The notes beneath the pieces were generated by a model. It did not search any database and was not told the DNA's origin. It saw only the letters and a program-made list of their open reading frames with translations. DNA of 64,000 bases from CAVZVZ01 sp963778895. GTDB taxonomy: Bacteria > Actinomycetota > Acidimicrobiia > Acidimicrobiales > Acidimicrobilacustridaceae. The stretch spans positions 310,001 to 374,000 of the forward strand of contig CAVZVZ010000005.1 of assembly GCA_963778895.1 (NCBI GenBank), in the 5' to 3' direction. This document shows, piece by piece, positions 36,567 through 46,596 of this stretch. A program made the translations under genes and the position numbers. Position 1 is the first letter of the stretch. The number at the start of each line of letters is the position of its first letter.

Positions 36567-37586
36567 TCAGAGGTTCCACACCAGCACCACCGCCGCTGTG
36601 ACGTTGAAGCCCACATGGGCCCAGATCGCGGGGCCGAGCCGGTTCGTGCGCTGCACCAGCCAGCCGACCGCGATGCCGAACAGCACCAGCGCGGGGAACT
36701 GCAGCGGCTGGAGGTGGGTGGCACCGAAGTAGAGCGCCGTCACGACGATCGACGGCCACCAGGCCCACCCCTTCTTGCGGAAGGCGCGGAGCGCGAGCCC
36801 GCGGAAGAAGACCTCTTCGGCGATCGGCGCGCCCACACCGACGATCAGGAACAGCAGGATCACCCCGAGGGGTGTGGTGGCGCGATCGGTGAGCTGGCGC
36901 GCCTGGGCCGAGACGTCCTGATCGCCGATCAGCTTGAAGAGCAACCAGTAGAAGCCGCTGACGAGCACGAGTTGGCAGAAGATCCCGACACCCAACCCCA
37001 CGAAGATGTCCGAGCGTTCCATCCGGATGTGGAAGTCGCGGATCCAGCCGTTGCCCTTGAGTCGCGCCGCCAGGTACGGGACCACGAGGAGCACGGCCCA
37101 GAACGGCAGCTGTTGCAGCGCGTCGAGCGCGAGCGACCGGGCCGCGGGCACCGCGAACGCCTGACCGGTGACAACCTGGCCGGCGACCCGACCGACGGCG
37201 CCACCCGGTGACGGCAGAGGTGCCTCGTACCCGACGATGGCGAGGATGACGCCGGCAAACAGTCCGCCGACCACGATGGCGATGGCGAAACCGCCGAACG
37301 CCTCGCCCAGACCCCAACGGGGTTTGGGCAGGCCGTCCTCGGTGAGCTCGACTTCGACCTCGACGGCCTCGTCGTCGGATCGGGCCTGGGTCTTGGTCGC
37401 CGGCGCGCCGAGCCCGGACAAGCCGAGGCGGAACTTGTCGAACAGGCTCGCGCCGGACGTTGCGTCGCCAGTGATGTCATCGGCGCCGTCGACTTCGACC
37501 ACTTCGGTCGACGTTGTGCTGGCGGCGCGACCGGCCCGCGGCTGGGGCCGTTTCTTCTTCTTCCGCCGGTCACCTCGCTTGGACAC
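36567..37586 (-). CDS. CPBP intramembrane metalloprotease
   Basis: 339 residues: a basic, Lys/Arg-rich cytoplasmic N-terminus of about 95 residues, then eight hydrophobic segments. Abi/CPBP motifs: PIAEEVFFRGLALRAFRKKG (E-E-x3-R, about 255-270), ALYFGATHLQPLQFPAL (His of motif 2), and IWAHVGFNVTAAVV (H-x3-N). All zinc/catalytic positions of the Rce1-like family are kept. Roles include prenyl-protein cleavage, bacteriocin immunity or membrane-protein control; which applies is unknown. GTG start 37586, 6 nt after TAGCCT. Confidence 0.9.
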   Translation of the reverse strand: MSKRGDRRKKKKRPQPRAGRAASTTSTEVVEVDGADDITGDATSGASLFDKFRLGLSGLGAPATKTQARSDDEAVEVEVELTEDGLPKPRWGLGEAFGGFAIAIVVGGLFAGVILAIVGYEAPLPSPGGAVGRVAGQVVTGQAFAVPAARSLALDALQQLPFWAVLLVVPYLAARLKGNGWIRDFHIRMERSDIFVGLGVGIFCQLVLVSGFYWLLFKLIGDQDVSAQARQLTDRATTPLGVILLFLIVGVGAPIAEEVFFRGLALRAFRKKGWAWWPSIVVTALYFGATHLQPLQFPALVLFGIAVGWLVQRTNRLGPAIWAHVGFNVTAAVVLVWNL

Positions 37587-37592
37587 CGGGTC

Positions 37593-37598
37593 AGGCTA
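37593..37598 (-). promoter_or_regulatory. leaderless -10 box (TAGCCT) of the CPBP gene
   Basis: TAGCCT with a 6-nt spacer to GTG 37586. Confidence 0.45.
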
Positions 37599-37688
37599 TG
37601 TCCTCGGGATGAGGGGGCGGTCAGGCCGCCGCCGAGAAACGCCGTGAGGGCAGGGGTCGCGGTCCACGTCCGGCCCCGGCTGGTCCGA

Positions 37689-37694
37689 TACCGT
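37689..37694 (+). promoter_or_regulatory. leaderless -10 box (TACCGT) of the DUF3499 gene
   Basis: TACCGT with an 8-nt spacer to ATG 37703. Confidence 0.4.
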
Positions 37695-37702
37695 CACCGC
37701 CC

Positions 37703-37927
37703 ATGACCCGCCAGTGCGCTCGCCCCGACTGCGCCGAACACGCCACCTCGACCTTCGGCTACGACTACCGCGAGAGCACGGTTTGGTTGGTCGACCTCAC
37801 CGAGGAGCCCCACCCGGCCACCTACGACATGTGCCGCCGCCACGCGAACGCGCTGAGCGTGCCGGTCGGCTGGCAGCTCCGTGACCGCCGGAATTTCCTG
37901 CCGAACCTCGCTCGCGAGGCCTCCTGA
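37703..37927 (+). CDS. DUF3499 family protein
   Basis: 74 residues. It opens RQCARPDCAEHATSTFGYDYRESTVWL, with C-x4-C and later YDMCRRHANALSVPVGWQL (C-x2-H), so four potential zinc ligands. The pattern matches DUF3499, a small actinobacterial family usually beside manB, fbiAB and whiB2-like genes, as here. Function unknown; a zinc-stabilised fold is likely. It precedes ftsH by 92 nt. Confidence 0.88.
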   Translation: MTRQCARPDCAEHATSTFGYDYRESTVWLVDLTEEPHPATYDMCRRHANALSVPVGWQLRDRRNFLPNLAREAS

Positions 37928-38006
37928 GAACCCGTCCCCTCGTGCGGCCGGTGTCCCGCGACCACGGCTTGTTCGGAGCCTGACCGGGTTTTTCGGCTTG
38001 GTCTTC

Positions 38007-38012
38007 TAACCT
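38007..38012 (+). promoter_or_regulatory. leaderless -10 box (TAACCT) of ftsH
   Basis: TAACCT with a 7-nt spacer to ATG 38020, following a GGGTTTTTCGG stretch. Confidence 0.45.
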
Positions 38013-38019
38013 TGGCGGC

Positions 38020-39955
38020 ATGAATCCCGAGAACCCCCCGCCCCCCGGCCAGGACGGCAAGGGCAACGGCGGCCGCTTCGGCAGCGACCAGGGCTGGCCG
38101 AAGTGGATGATCTGGGTTCTTCTCGGGGTACTCGTGGCCGCGTTGTTCCTGCCCACCCTGCTCAGCACGAGCAAGGGAAACGACGTCGAGCTATGGCGAC
38201 TTCGTCGAGCAGCTGAAGGACGACCAGGTGAAGTCGGCCGAGTACAACAACACCAACGGCCAGATCTCGGGCACCTACACCGACGGCACGGCCGTCACCA
38301 CGACCGGGCCCACACCGCTTTCCGACGCCGACGTCACGCTGTTCACCCAAAAGGGCGTCAAGTTCACGACGCCCACGTCCAGCATCTGGGAGACCTTGCT
38401 GCCGCTGTTGCTCCCCGTCGGGCTGATCGTGCTGTTCCTCGTCTGGATGCAGCGTCGCGCGTCGTCGCAGATGGGCGGCATCATGTCCATCGGGCGGTCG
38501 CGGGCGAAGATGTACACGACCGAACGACCTGGCACGACATTCGCGGACGTCGCCGGCTACGAAGGCGTGAAGCAGGAGATCCGAGAGGTCGTCGACTTCC
38601 TCAAGTACCCCGAGAAGTTCGGCGAGATCGGCGCCCGCATCCCGAAGGGCATCCTGCTCGTCGGTCCCCCGGGCACGGGCAAGACGCTCATCGCGCGGGC
38701 CGTGGCCGGCGAGGCGGGCGTGCCGTTCCTGTCCGTCACGGGCTCGGACTTCATGGAGATGTTCGTCGGCGTCGGCGCGAGCCGCGTGCGCGACCTGTTC
38801 CAGTCCGCCCGCAAGGTCGGACGGGCCATCATCTTCATCGACGAGATCGACTCCATCGGCCGCAAGCGCGGTGCCGGCCTCGGCGGCGGCCACGACGAGC
38901 GCGAGCAGACGCTCAACCAGATGCTCGCCGAGATGGACGGCTTCGAGGTCACCACCGGCATCGTCATGATGGCGGCCACCAACCGGCCCGACATCCTCGA
39001 TCCCGCGCTGCTCCGTCCCGGCCGCTTCGACCGTCAGGTCGTCGTGCCGCTGCCCGAGCTCGAAGATCGCCGCCGCATCCTCGAGGTGCACATCCGGCAC
39101 AAGCGTGTGGCGTCCGACGTCGATCTCGATGTCGTGGCGCGCGGTACGCCGGGCATGAGCGGCGCCGATCTGGCCAACCTCGTCAACGAAGCAGCGCTGT
39201 TCGCCGTGCGGGCCGGCGCGAACGAGATCCACGGCCTGCACTTCGACATGGCGCGCGACCGCGTCGTCATGGGTCAGCGTCGCGAGTCGATGGCGCTATC
39301 CGAGGTCGAGAAGGAAGCGATCGCGTACCACGAGGGTGGCCACGCGGTTTGTGCCGCGGTGCTGCCCACCGCCGATCCTCTCCACAAGGTGACGATCATC
39401 CCCTCGGGCATGGCGCTCGGCGTGACGATGCAGTTGCCCGAAGAGGATCGCCACATCTATCGGCAGGACTACATCGAGGACTCGCTCGTCGTCCGGATGG
39501 GTGGCCGTATGGCCGAGGAGCTCGTCTTCGGCGTGATCAGCACCGGTGCGAACAACGACCTCGTCGGGGCCACCGAGCTCGCCCGCAAGATGGTGCGCGA
39601 ATGGGGCATGAGCCAGCGCGTCGGCCCGATGGCATGGGGCTCGCAGGGCCAGGTGTTCCTCGGTGAGGACCTGATGCACACGCGGGACTACAGCGACGAC
39701 ACGGCGCGGGTCATCGACGAAGAGGTCGAGCGCATCCTGCGCCAGCAAGAGGACCGATGCCGCGAGATCCTGCTCGAGAACCGCAACGGGCTCGACCTCG
39801 TAGCCCGTGCGCTGCTCGAGCACGAAACGATCGACGGCAGCGAGGTCACTCGTTTGATCGAGCTGGCTCGCAACGGCTCGACTCCCGGGCCTGCCAGCTC
39901 GCCGTCGTCGGCGGGCGCAGTTCCGGGTGCGTACCGCTTCACCGACGACGGCTGA
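38020..39955 (+). CDS. ftsH: ATP-dependent zinc metalloprotease FtsH, frameshifted near N-terminus
   Basis: Helix 1 is WMIWVLLGVLVAALFLPTLL. An extra C near 38195 (GAG-C-TATGGC) breaks the frame before YGDFVEQLKDDQVKSAEY. Helix 2 is ETLLPLLLPVGLIVLFLVWM. AAA domain: Walker A VGPPGTGKTL, pore MEMFVGVGASRVRDLF, Walker B IIFIDEIDSIG, and second region NRPDILDPALLRPGRFDRQ. Protease motif HEGGH (the form also found in mycobacterial FtsH) with the third ligand in LVFGVISTGANNDL. About 644 residues. Membrane quality-control protease; the break is probably a sequence error. Confidence 0.95.
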
Positions 39956-39975
39956 CCCACTCCCCGAGGGTGGCG

Positions 39976-40390
39976 TCAGGGCTCGCGTAGATCGGCCAAC
40001 GTCGACCACAGATCTGCCGCGCTGACCGGCCCGAAGAAGTGGGCTCGGACGGTGCCGGTCTGGTCGGCGATGACCAACAACGGCACGGCGTCGACGCCGT
40101 AGCGATCGTGCATCGCCCGATCCCGTTTGGCTTCGAGCTCTTGTACGGCGACGACATCGCTCGCGAGCGCACGAGCCTTCTCGCTCACGAGCGCGCAGGT
40201 ATCGCAGGTCGACGAGGTGAACACGGCCACCAGCCACGGTGCGTCGGGCCGCTCGAACGACTCCCTTTCGAGCGCGCCGGGCACTTCGAAGCGTCGGTGC
40301 GTGCGCCGCCTCGGGTCGGCGCCGTTGGACCCACCACGCGACGAGCACCGCGAGCCCGACGAGGACGACCGCGAGCAGAACCCTTGTCAC
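39976..40390 (-). CDS. membrane-anchored thioredoxin-like protein, frameshifted
   Basis: GTG 40390 starts TRVLLAVVLVGLAVLVAWWVQRRR, a single N-terminal helix. A shift near 40290 leads to a thioredoxin-like domain: WLVAVFTSSTCDTCALVSEKARAL (C-D-T-C), VAVQELEAKRDRAMHDRYGVDAVPLLVIADQTGTV (cis-Pro in VPLLV), and a C-terminal strand. About 137 residues. The C-x-x-C suggests thiol redox work at the membrane, on the cytoplasmic face by the Arg cluster. It starts 1 nt after the DUF5719 stop, so the two are probably coupled. Confidence 0.75.
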
Positions 40391-40391
40391 C

Positions 40392-41916
40392 TCAGTCGCC
40401 CCCGAGCACGACCGACTGATTCGACAGTTCACCCACAACGGCAGTCGGCGCCTGAACCGTTCCGTCGACGGGGATGGCCACCAGATACGACAGGTCGTTG
40501 CCGTTCGCGAAGCCGAACCGGCTTTCGGCCACCAGCAGTCCGTCGGTCTCGATCTCCAGACCGGGGCCGTCGAAACCGAGTCCGCCGGCCCCGATGTCGA
40601 TGACCACGCGCCCGAGCGGTGGCACGGTGGCACCGTCGAGGCCTTCGATGGTCTCGTACCGACCGCCGCCGAACACGCGGGCCGAGAAGGTGACCGGATC
40701 GGTGGGCGAAGGGTTGAAGACGATCAGCGCCGCGCCCGAGACACCCGGCACGCGTGGCCAGCGGAGCCAACCAACGCCCGGCCACGACGGGTGAGCCGAG
40801 CGTGTACCCCACACCGCGCTGCGCCGAGCCCTGTTGCCCGACGATCACGCGCTGCGCCACCACGGGGACGTCGTTGCGAGTACGCACGACGGCTGCATGG
40901 GCCACGCCGACGGGCACACGACCGTCACCGAACACGTCGATGGTCGTGTAGCGCCGGGGCGGCACGCTCACCTGGAACGGTTCGGCCACCCCGTTGGTCT
41001 CGGGGTCGTCGAGCAAGACCTCGACATCGACCTGCGCCTCGACGTCGCCCGGGTTGTAGAGCACGAACCGCTCTTGGTAGGCGTCGGCGCCGATGCCATC
41101 GGGGAAGATCCATACCGGCTCGGCCGTCGGTGCGCCGAGCATGGCAGCGACGGTGGGCGGGAAGCCCTCGGCCTCGTTGATGATCTGCAGCTGCTCGGCC
41201 ACTACCCGACCCGACCGCACCGTGACCGCCGTGGCGATCTCCTGGCGCAGTGTGACGACCTCGCCGATGTCGAGCGTGGTCACCTTTCCGCCGGGGACGA
41301 CGAGACCCTGGAAGGCTTGCGGGGTGCGGGCTCCGTCCTCCGCCTCGAACGACAGGTCGACCACCGCGTCAGTGGGGAACGGGTTGAACAGGGTCAACAG
41401 CAGCTTGGCCCCAGACCGCGTCGTCGCGCTCGGGAAGTACCAGGTGGCCGCAGGTCCCGAAGCGCACGCGCTCACCGATCGACCACTCGGCCCGATCAAC
41501 TCGTGCTGCACTGCGATCTCGCCTCCGTCGAACTCGGCGAGTACAGACGCGTACGGAGCGCGGGCCAGATCGCTGACGCGGATGTCGGCGCGAGCGAGCG
41601 GTGCGATCTCGATGGTGCTCGCGACCGGCGCGGCGTCGCTCGGGTACACGGTGAGCCGCCCCTGCACGGAGGTCGACGACGCGTTGGCCATGTGGAGGTA
41701 CTGCTCGGCCTCGCCTTGCGGCGTGCCGGTCGCGGTACCCGCAGCGCAGTACCACGTGGAGCCGAGCGAGCCGGGGCGGGCCGCGGTCGGCACGGCTGCG
41801 ATCGCGGCGACGTCGGTCGTGTCCTTCGTGCGCTCCGAAGTCGGCGTCTGGGTCGCCAGCGCGGCGACGAGGAGCACCACGACGATGATGAGCATGGGCC
41901 ACCGCCAGGCCTTCAT
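40392..41916 (-). CDS. DUF5719-like exported protein, frameshifted
   Basis: About 508 residues: one N-terminal helix (RWPMLIIVVVLLVAALATQ) and then an all-beta extracellular region of repeated units with N-P-x-P/D-x-x-A/V turns (LTLFNPFPTDAVVDLSF, FVLYNPGDVEAQVDVEV, LIVFNPSPTDPVTFSARV). The layout resembles DUF5719 proteins found next to large GT2 genes in actinobacteria. A shift near 40765 joins the last unit. Its ATG overlaps the stop of the giant GT2 gene (ATGA), so it is probably made together with it as an exported partner. Confidence 0.78.
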
Positions 41917-44900
41917 TGCCCACCCCCCGTCGTAGGAGAGGTGTCGTCCAACGAGCGCCGCTCGTCGCGTACGACCCGCACTCGGAGCAGGTAGACGATC
42001 GCGACGATCCACAACAACGTCTGGAGGCCGAGAAGTAGGTAGCGCACGAACGGCGTGTTGAATCGAAGCGTGGCCGAGCCGGAGCCGTCGGCGTGGAACA
42101 CGTTGGCCCAACCGAGCGCCTCGTCCCGCTTCATCGACGTGCCGTCGACCTGCAGCTGCCAATGTTCCGACTCGGCCTCGGCGAGGTAGACGTCGCTCGG
42201 TTCGTCGATCGACCCGCCGAACTGCTGCACACCGTTGTCGTCCGGGAGCGCCACGGGTGCGCCTTCGACGGGCGGGAAGAACCGATCGGCCAGGGCAGGG
42301 CCACCTGCGGGCACCGGCGTGTCGGCGCCCAACCGAGCGCGTGTCGGGCCCCACGCGTTGTTCCGATACAGCACGACGCCGGCGGCGGTGACCGGTGACA
42401 GATCGAGCTGCGCGTCGAGCATCGCGACCACCGTGTCGGGGTTCGAGGTCGGCGGCGAGTACGGCTCGGGAGCGGGACCGAGCGGCACGACGATGTAGCG
42501 CACTCCCATCGGCGCGAGCAGCGCGCCGAGCCGGCTGGTACCACCCTCGCCTGCGACGGTCAGCACGTCGCCCAACTGCGTCGTCGCGCCCGCGTCCGAG
42601 GAGTGCCACCGGTCATCGAGGCTGGGTGTGCCGTTGTCGGAGGTCGCGTACCCGAACGAACCATCCGGTGGCGTGCCATACGCCTGGCTCTCTAGCGGCC
42701 AGGACGCGAGTGGCAGGACATCGGTGTCGCCCATCCAGAGCACACGGAACGGCGACTCCTCGCCTTCCTTGTCGATGAACGACAGGGCGCGGGCGTAGTC
42801 GCCGCGCGGCATGTCCCACCGTCCGTCGATGGTCGCGCCGATCACCGGCAGCACCGCGAGGACGAGGGCGGCGCCAGCGATCACCGACAAGATCTGGCGC
42901 CAACCGAAGTGGTAGTCGGGCAGGTCGACTTCGAAGGCCGCCATGCCCATGGCCGAGGCCAACGCTACGCCCACGGCCGCCGGTACCAGGAGCGCTTCCG
43001 TCGGTGGAAGGTCGAACGGCAGCCAACCCTGCGCCTGCACGAAGACCAGGGCGAAGCTCGCCAACACCAGGGTCCACGCCCGAACGGCCCACGCGAGCCG
43101 CCACGCCCGGCCGATGCAGAGCGCCAGGGCCGCGGCACCGAGGAAGAGGTAGCTGAGAGTGCCCGACCCGAGCGGTCCGGTCTCGAAACGGACGATGGCG
43201 CCGAGGTCGAGCGTGCTGCCGCCTGACGACGTGTTGATCACCGACGCCCAGTCGTTCCGCAGGAAGCTGGCACTCCACGGCAGTTGGAGCACGAAGGCGA
43301 CGACGGCACCGCCGAACCCGACCACCAACACACGTGTCGCACCGCGCACGGTGCCGCTCAGCGCACCGCCGACGACCAAGGCCAACGCCAAGGCGGGCGT
43401 GACCAAGACGGCCGAGCCCGACGCCATCGCCGCGAGCGCGGTCAACACGCCGACGGCGACGATGCGTTGGAACAACGGTCGGCTGCGAACTCCGGGGCCA
43501 GCCGTGCCGCCGATCGAACCGAACGGCGCGACGCCCGACGCGCTGGCGAGCTGGCCGAGGATCCACGGCACTACCGCGTACCCGACGAGCGCGTTCCATT
43601 GGCCGGCGGCGATGGCGTTGTACGCGAGCGGAATCGCGACGTAGACGACGAGCGCGACGATCCGCGACCGCCGCGAGCCGATGGGCTTCGTGAGGCGCCA
43701 CATGCCGGCGGCGCCGAGCGGCAGCATGCCGAGCACCAACACCTTCGTGAGGATGCCCAGCGCGTTGAGGAACACCAGACCGAGACCGCCGATCAGACCC
43801 GAGGCCGGTCGGGTTGGGCTCGACCGCGCCCAGACCCACGGAGCGATAGCCCGACGCCCACGTACGCAACAGCTCCGTCGCGCTGTGGCCGAGCACCGGG
43901 ATGTCGCCGATCTCGGCGATGTGACCGAGGATCAGGTCGCGACTGCCGACGACGAGCACGCCGGCCACGATGAGCCACACCACGACGGCGGTGCGGGCCT
44001 TCGACGACCGCAGCGTGTCCGTGACCTCACGGGTGCGTTGCACCGACAGCAGGCGGTCCTCGGTCGAGCCGATCTGACCGCGAAGGTAGGCCGATAGTCG
44101 CGCACTGCCTCGGACCTGCATCTTGCGAACGTCACGATCGGGGACGCGTCGGATCTTGGCCAACGCGTGGCGCTGCCGACGGATCTCGCCGCGGTGACGG
44201 AGTTCCACACCCACGCGCCACCGACGTCGCGAGCCTGGCGGAAGCGACCGAGCACGACGCCGTAGATGATCTTCGAGCAGGGCGAGCACTGCCGCTTGCG
44301 GGACGAGCCGCGTTCGCGTCCACCAAGTGGACGACACGCGCATGGCGCGGAGACGATGGCGCATCTGCAGCCGGCGACGGTCGTCGATCGGTCGCCGGTG
44401 CCGAGCGCCTCGAGGTGCGCCACCGTCGCGTCGGGCGCGACGACCACGCGCGCGCCCGCCACCTGCGCCCGCCAACAGAGATCGAGATCCTCACCATGGA
44501 AGTCGATACCGGCGTCGAACCCTCCGAGCGCAGTGAACAGGTCGGCCCGGACGAGAGTGACGGCGCCCGGCACGTAGAACGTGTCGCGCACGCGATCGTG
44601 CTGCTCTTGGTCGAGCTCGCCACGCTCGACGTTCGGGACGGGATAGCCCGTCTTGTCGGCGCCCATGCCGACCGACAGCAGCCGCTCGGGGTCGTTCCAG
44701 TCGACGAGTTTCGGCCCGACGATGCCGGCGTTCGAGCGGAACGCCTCTTCGACCATGACCTGGAGCGCGTCGGGCTCGAGGCGGATGTCGTCGTGGCAGA
44801 ACAGGAAGAACGCCGCGCCCTGCACGGCCCGTAACGCCTCGTTGCACGCGGTGGCGAACCCGGGGTTGCCTTCGAGGCCACGAACGAGAGCGTCGGGCAC

Positions 44901-45123
44901 CACCGCCGCGATGCGATCGCGCACGGTCGGATCGCGTACCGACGTCGATGACGAGCAAGGAGGAGTTCGAGTAGTGCTGCGCCGCGATGCTGGCGAGCGT
45001 GTCCTCGAACCAGTCCCCCGGGTCGTCGACGACCATGACCACGACGACCGGCGGGACGACTTGGGGATCGCCATCTGGGGTCGTGGGCGCGTCCGGCTGC
45101 ACGTCCTGGTCGGGGGGATTCAC
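41913..45123 (-). CDS. giant GT2-polytopic membrane fusion glycosyltransferase, multiply frameshifted
   Basis: One gene of about 1,070 residues spread over several frames. A GT2 domain runs from GTG 45123 (VVVVMVVDDPGDWFEDTLASIAAQHY; LEGNPGFATACNEAL; FLFCHDDIRLEPDAL; FDAGIDFHGEDLDLCWRAQVAGARVVV). It is followed by about 13 membrane helices (for example TAVVVWLIVAGVLVVGSRDLILG, then WRLTKPIGSRRSRIVALVVYVAIPLAYNAIAAGQW). A C-terminal extracellular domain and last helix (YLLLGLQTLLWIVAIVYLLRV) close it. Breaks lie near 44950, 44390, 44240, 43975 and 43800. Such fusions make or export arabinan/rhamnan-type polymers in actinobacteria (inference). Confidence 0.75.
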
Positions 45124-45132
45124 GACCGCCCG

Positions 45133-45138
45133 AGGCTA
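45133..45138 (-). promoter_or_regulatory. -10 box (TAGCCT) of the giant GT2 gene
   Basis: TAGCCT on the minus strand, 9 nt before GTG 45123. Confidence 0.35.
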
Positions 45139-45218
45139 CTCGCCCGGCCTGCCCGTACCGACTACCCCACCCCATGTCACGGTTGACACGACGTTGTGGT
45201 CGGTCGATCCACCACCAC

Positions 45219-45224
45219 TAGCGT
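45219..45224 (+). promoter_or_regulatory. leaderless -10 box (TAGCGT)
   Basis: TAGCGT with a 6-nt spacer to GTG 45231. A perfect TTGACA at 45183-45188 is 30 nt upstream, too far for this box. Confidence 0.4.
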
Positions 45225-45230
45225 TGCGCC

Positions 45231-45419
45231 GTGCGCGACGAGGCCTTTCGATTCATGCGCGACACGTTCTACGTGGGTGTCGGCTTCGGTGTCCTGGCGG
45301 TTCAGAAGGCGCAGGTACGCCGGCGCGAGCTCGAGCGGACCCTCGACCAACAGCTCGTCAGGCCCGCGCGAACATCTCGGACGTGTATTCGGTCACACCG
45401 GCAACGGTGCACACCCTGA
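45231..45419 (+). CDS. small amphipathic/hydrophobic protein of unknown function
   Basis: 62 residues from GTG 45231: RDEAFRFMRDTFYVGVGFGVLAVQKAQVRRRELERTLDQQL. A mildly hydrophobic segment (FYVGVGFGVLAVQ) is flanked by charged residues, then a basic coil-like helix. The end (RPARTSRTCIRSHRQRCTP) looks out of frame, so a shift may alter the last 20 residues. It looks like a membrane-touching helical protein. Leaderless start; it precedes the GT4 gene by 30 nt and may share its transcript. Confidence 0.5.
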   Translation: MRDEAFRFMRDTFYVGVGFGVLAVQKAQVRRRELERTLDQQLVRPARTSRTCIRSHRQRCTP

Positions 45420-45449
45420 GTCCGCCGCGCCGCGTCTGATGCACCCGTG

Positions 45450-46570
45450 ATGCCTCGACGCGTGCGCGTCGCCATCGACGCCGTACCCCTGCTCGACACC
45501 CGTACGGGCGTGGGGCGATTCGTCGACGAGACGACGTCCCGCCTGGCCGGCGATCCAACGCTGTCGCTCGTGGCCTACGGTTGGCCGCTCGGCGGCAAGG
45601 ACGCGATGCGCCGTGCGCTCCCAGCCGGCATCGCGACCGGTCGTCTTCCGATGGCCGGGCCGCCGTTGCGCGCCGCGTGGCGCCGCGTGAGCGCGCCGCC
45701 AATCGAGATGTGGACCGGACGGGTCGATGTGGTCCACGGCCCGAACTTCGTCGTGCCCCCAGCCTGGCGAGCGCGCGAGTTGGTGACGGTGCACGACCTC
45801 ACCGTGTTGCGCCACCCCGAGCTGTGCACCGACGACACGCTCGAGTTCCCGCCAGCTGTTGCGACGTGCGCTTCGTCGCGGCGCGTGGGTGCACACCGTG
45901 TCGCATTTCGTTCGCGACGAAGTGATCGATCTACTCGAGCGTTCCTCCCGATCGGGTCGTCGTCATCCCGAACGGCGTGACCGCGGCGCCGCCGGGTGAC
46001 GCGGCACGCGGTCGGACTCTGGCGACCAGCGAGCGCTACATCCTTGCCATCGGCACCATCGAGCCGCGCAAGGACTTCCCCCGATTGGTCGACGCGTTCG
46101 ATCGTTTGGCGGCTGATCAACCCGACGTGAAGTTGGTCGTGGCCGGGCCCGAAGGCTGGGGCGCCGAGCAGTTCCGGCGGGCCGTCCGGCGCGCCGATCA
46201 CCGCGACCGCGTCGTTCGGCTCGGCTGGGTCACCGATGCCGACCGCAACGCGTTGCTGCGAGGGGCGACCGTGTTCGCCTACCCGTCGCTCTACGAGGGC
46301 TTCGGGCTCCCGCCGCTCGAAGCGATGTCGGCTGAGGTGCCTGTGGTGACCACCCGTACCGGCGGCATCACCGAGGTGGTCGGCGACGCCGCGGTGCTCG
46401 TGCCACCCGGCGACACCGACGCGCTGGCGGCGGGACTGGCCAAGGTCCTGGCCGACGAGGGACTGGCCGACGACCTGCGGGCACGAGGCACCGCGAACCT
46501 GACCCGGTTCTCGTGGGATCGCACCGCGACCGAGCTCGGAGCGCTCTACCACCGTCTCGCCGAGTCCTGA
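45450..46570 (+). CDS. family 4 glycosyltransferase, frameshifted
   Basis: N-domain RVAIDAVPLLDTRTGVGRFVDETTSRLAG and VDVVHGPNFVVPPAWRARELVTVHDLTVLRHPE. Two shifts between 45850 and 45965 disturb the HTVSHFVRDEVIDLL and VVVIPNGVTAAPPG linker. The C-domain follows: ILAIGTIEPRKDFPRLVDAFDRL, VVAGPEGWGAEQF, and the donor-binding FAYPSLYEGFGLPPLEAMSAEVPVVTTRTGGITEVVGDAAVLV (E-x7-E). About 373 residues, with a GT-B fold that retains anomeric configuration. It probably adds a deoxyhexose or mannose from the GDP-sugars made by neighbours. Confidence 0.88.
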
Positions 46571-46584
46571 TCGGGGTCGCCGTT

Positions 46585-46590
46585 TAGGAT
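46585..46590 (+). promoter_or_regulatory. leaderless -10 box (TAGGAT)
   Basis: TAGGAT with a 6-nt spacer to GTG 46597. Confidence 0.45.
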
Positions 46591-46596
46591 GACCTC

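Noticed and set aside
39330..39345. FtsH protease motif HEGGH instead of HEAGH as a defect
   Set aside because: HEGGH is also the form in mycobacterial FtsH, so it is a lineage variant with the zinc ligands intact.
45183..45188. Perfect TTGACA -35 box
   Set aside because: The nearest convincing -10 (TAGCGT 45219) is 30 nt away; no TAnnnT at 16-18 nt spacing.
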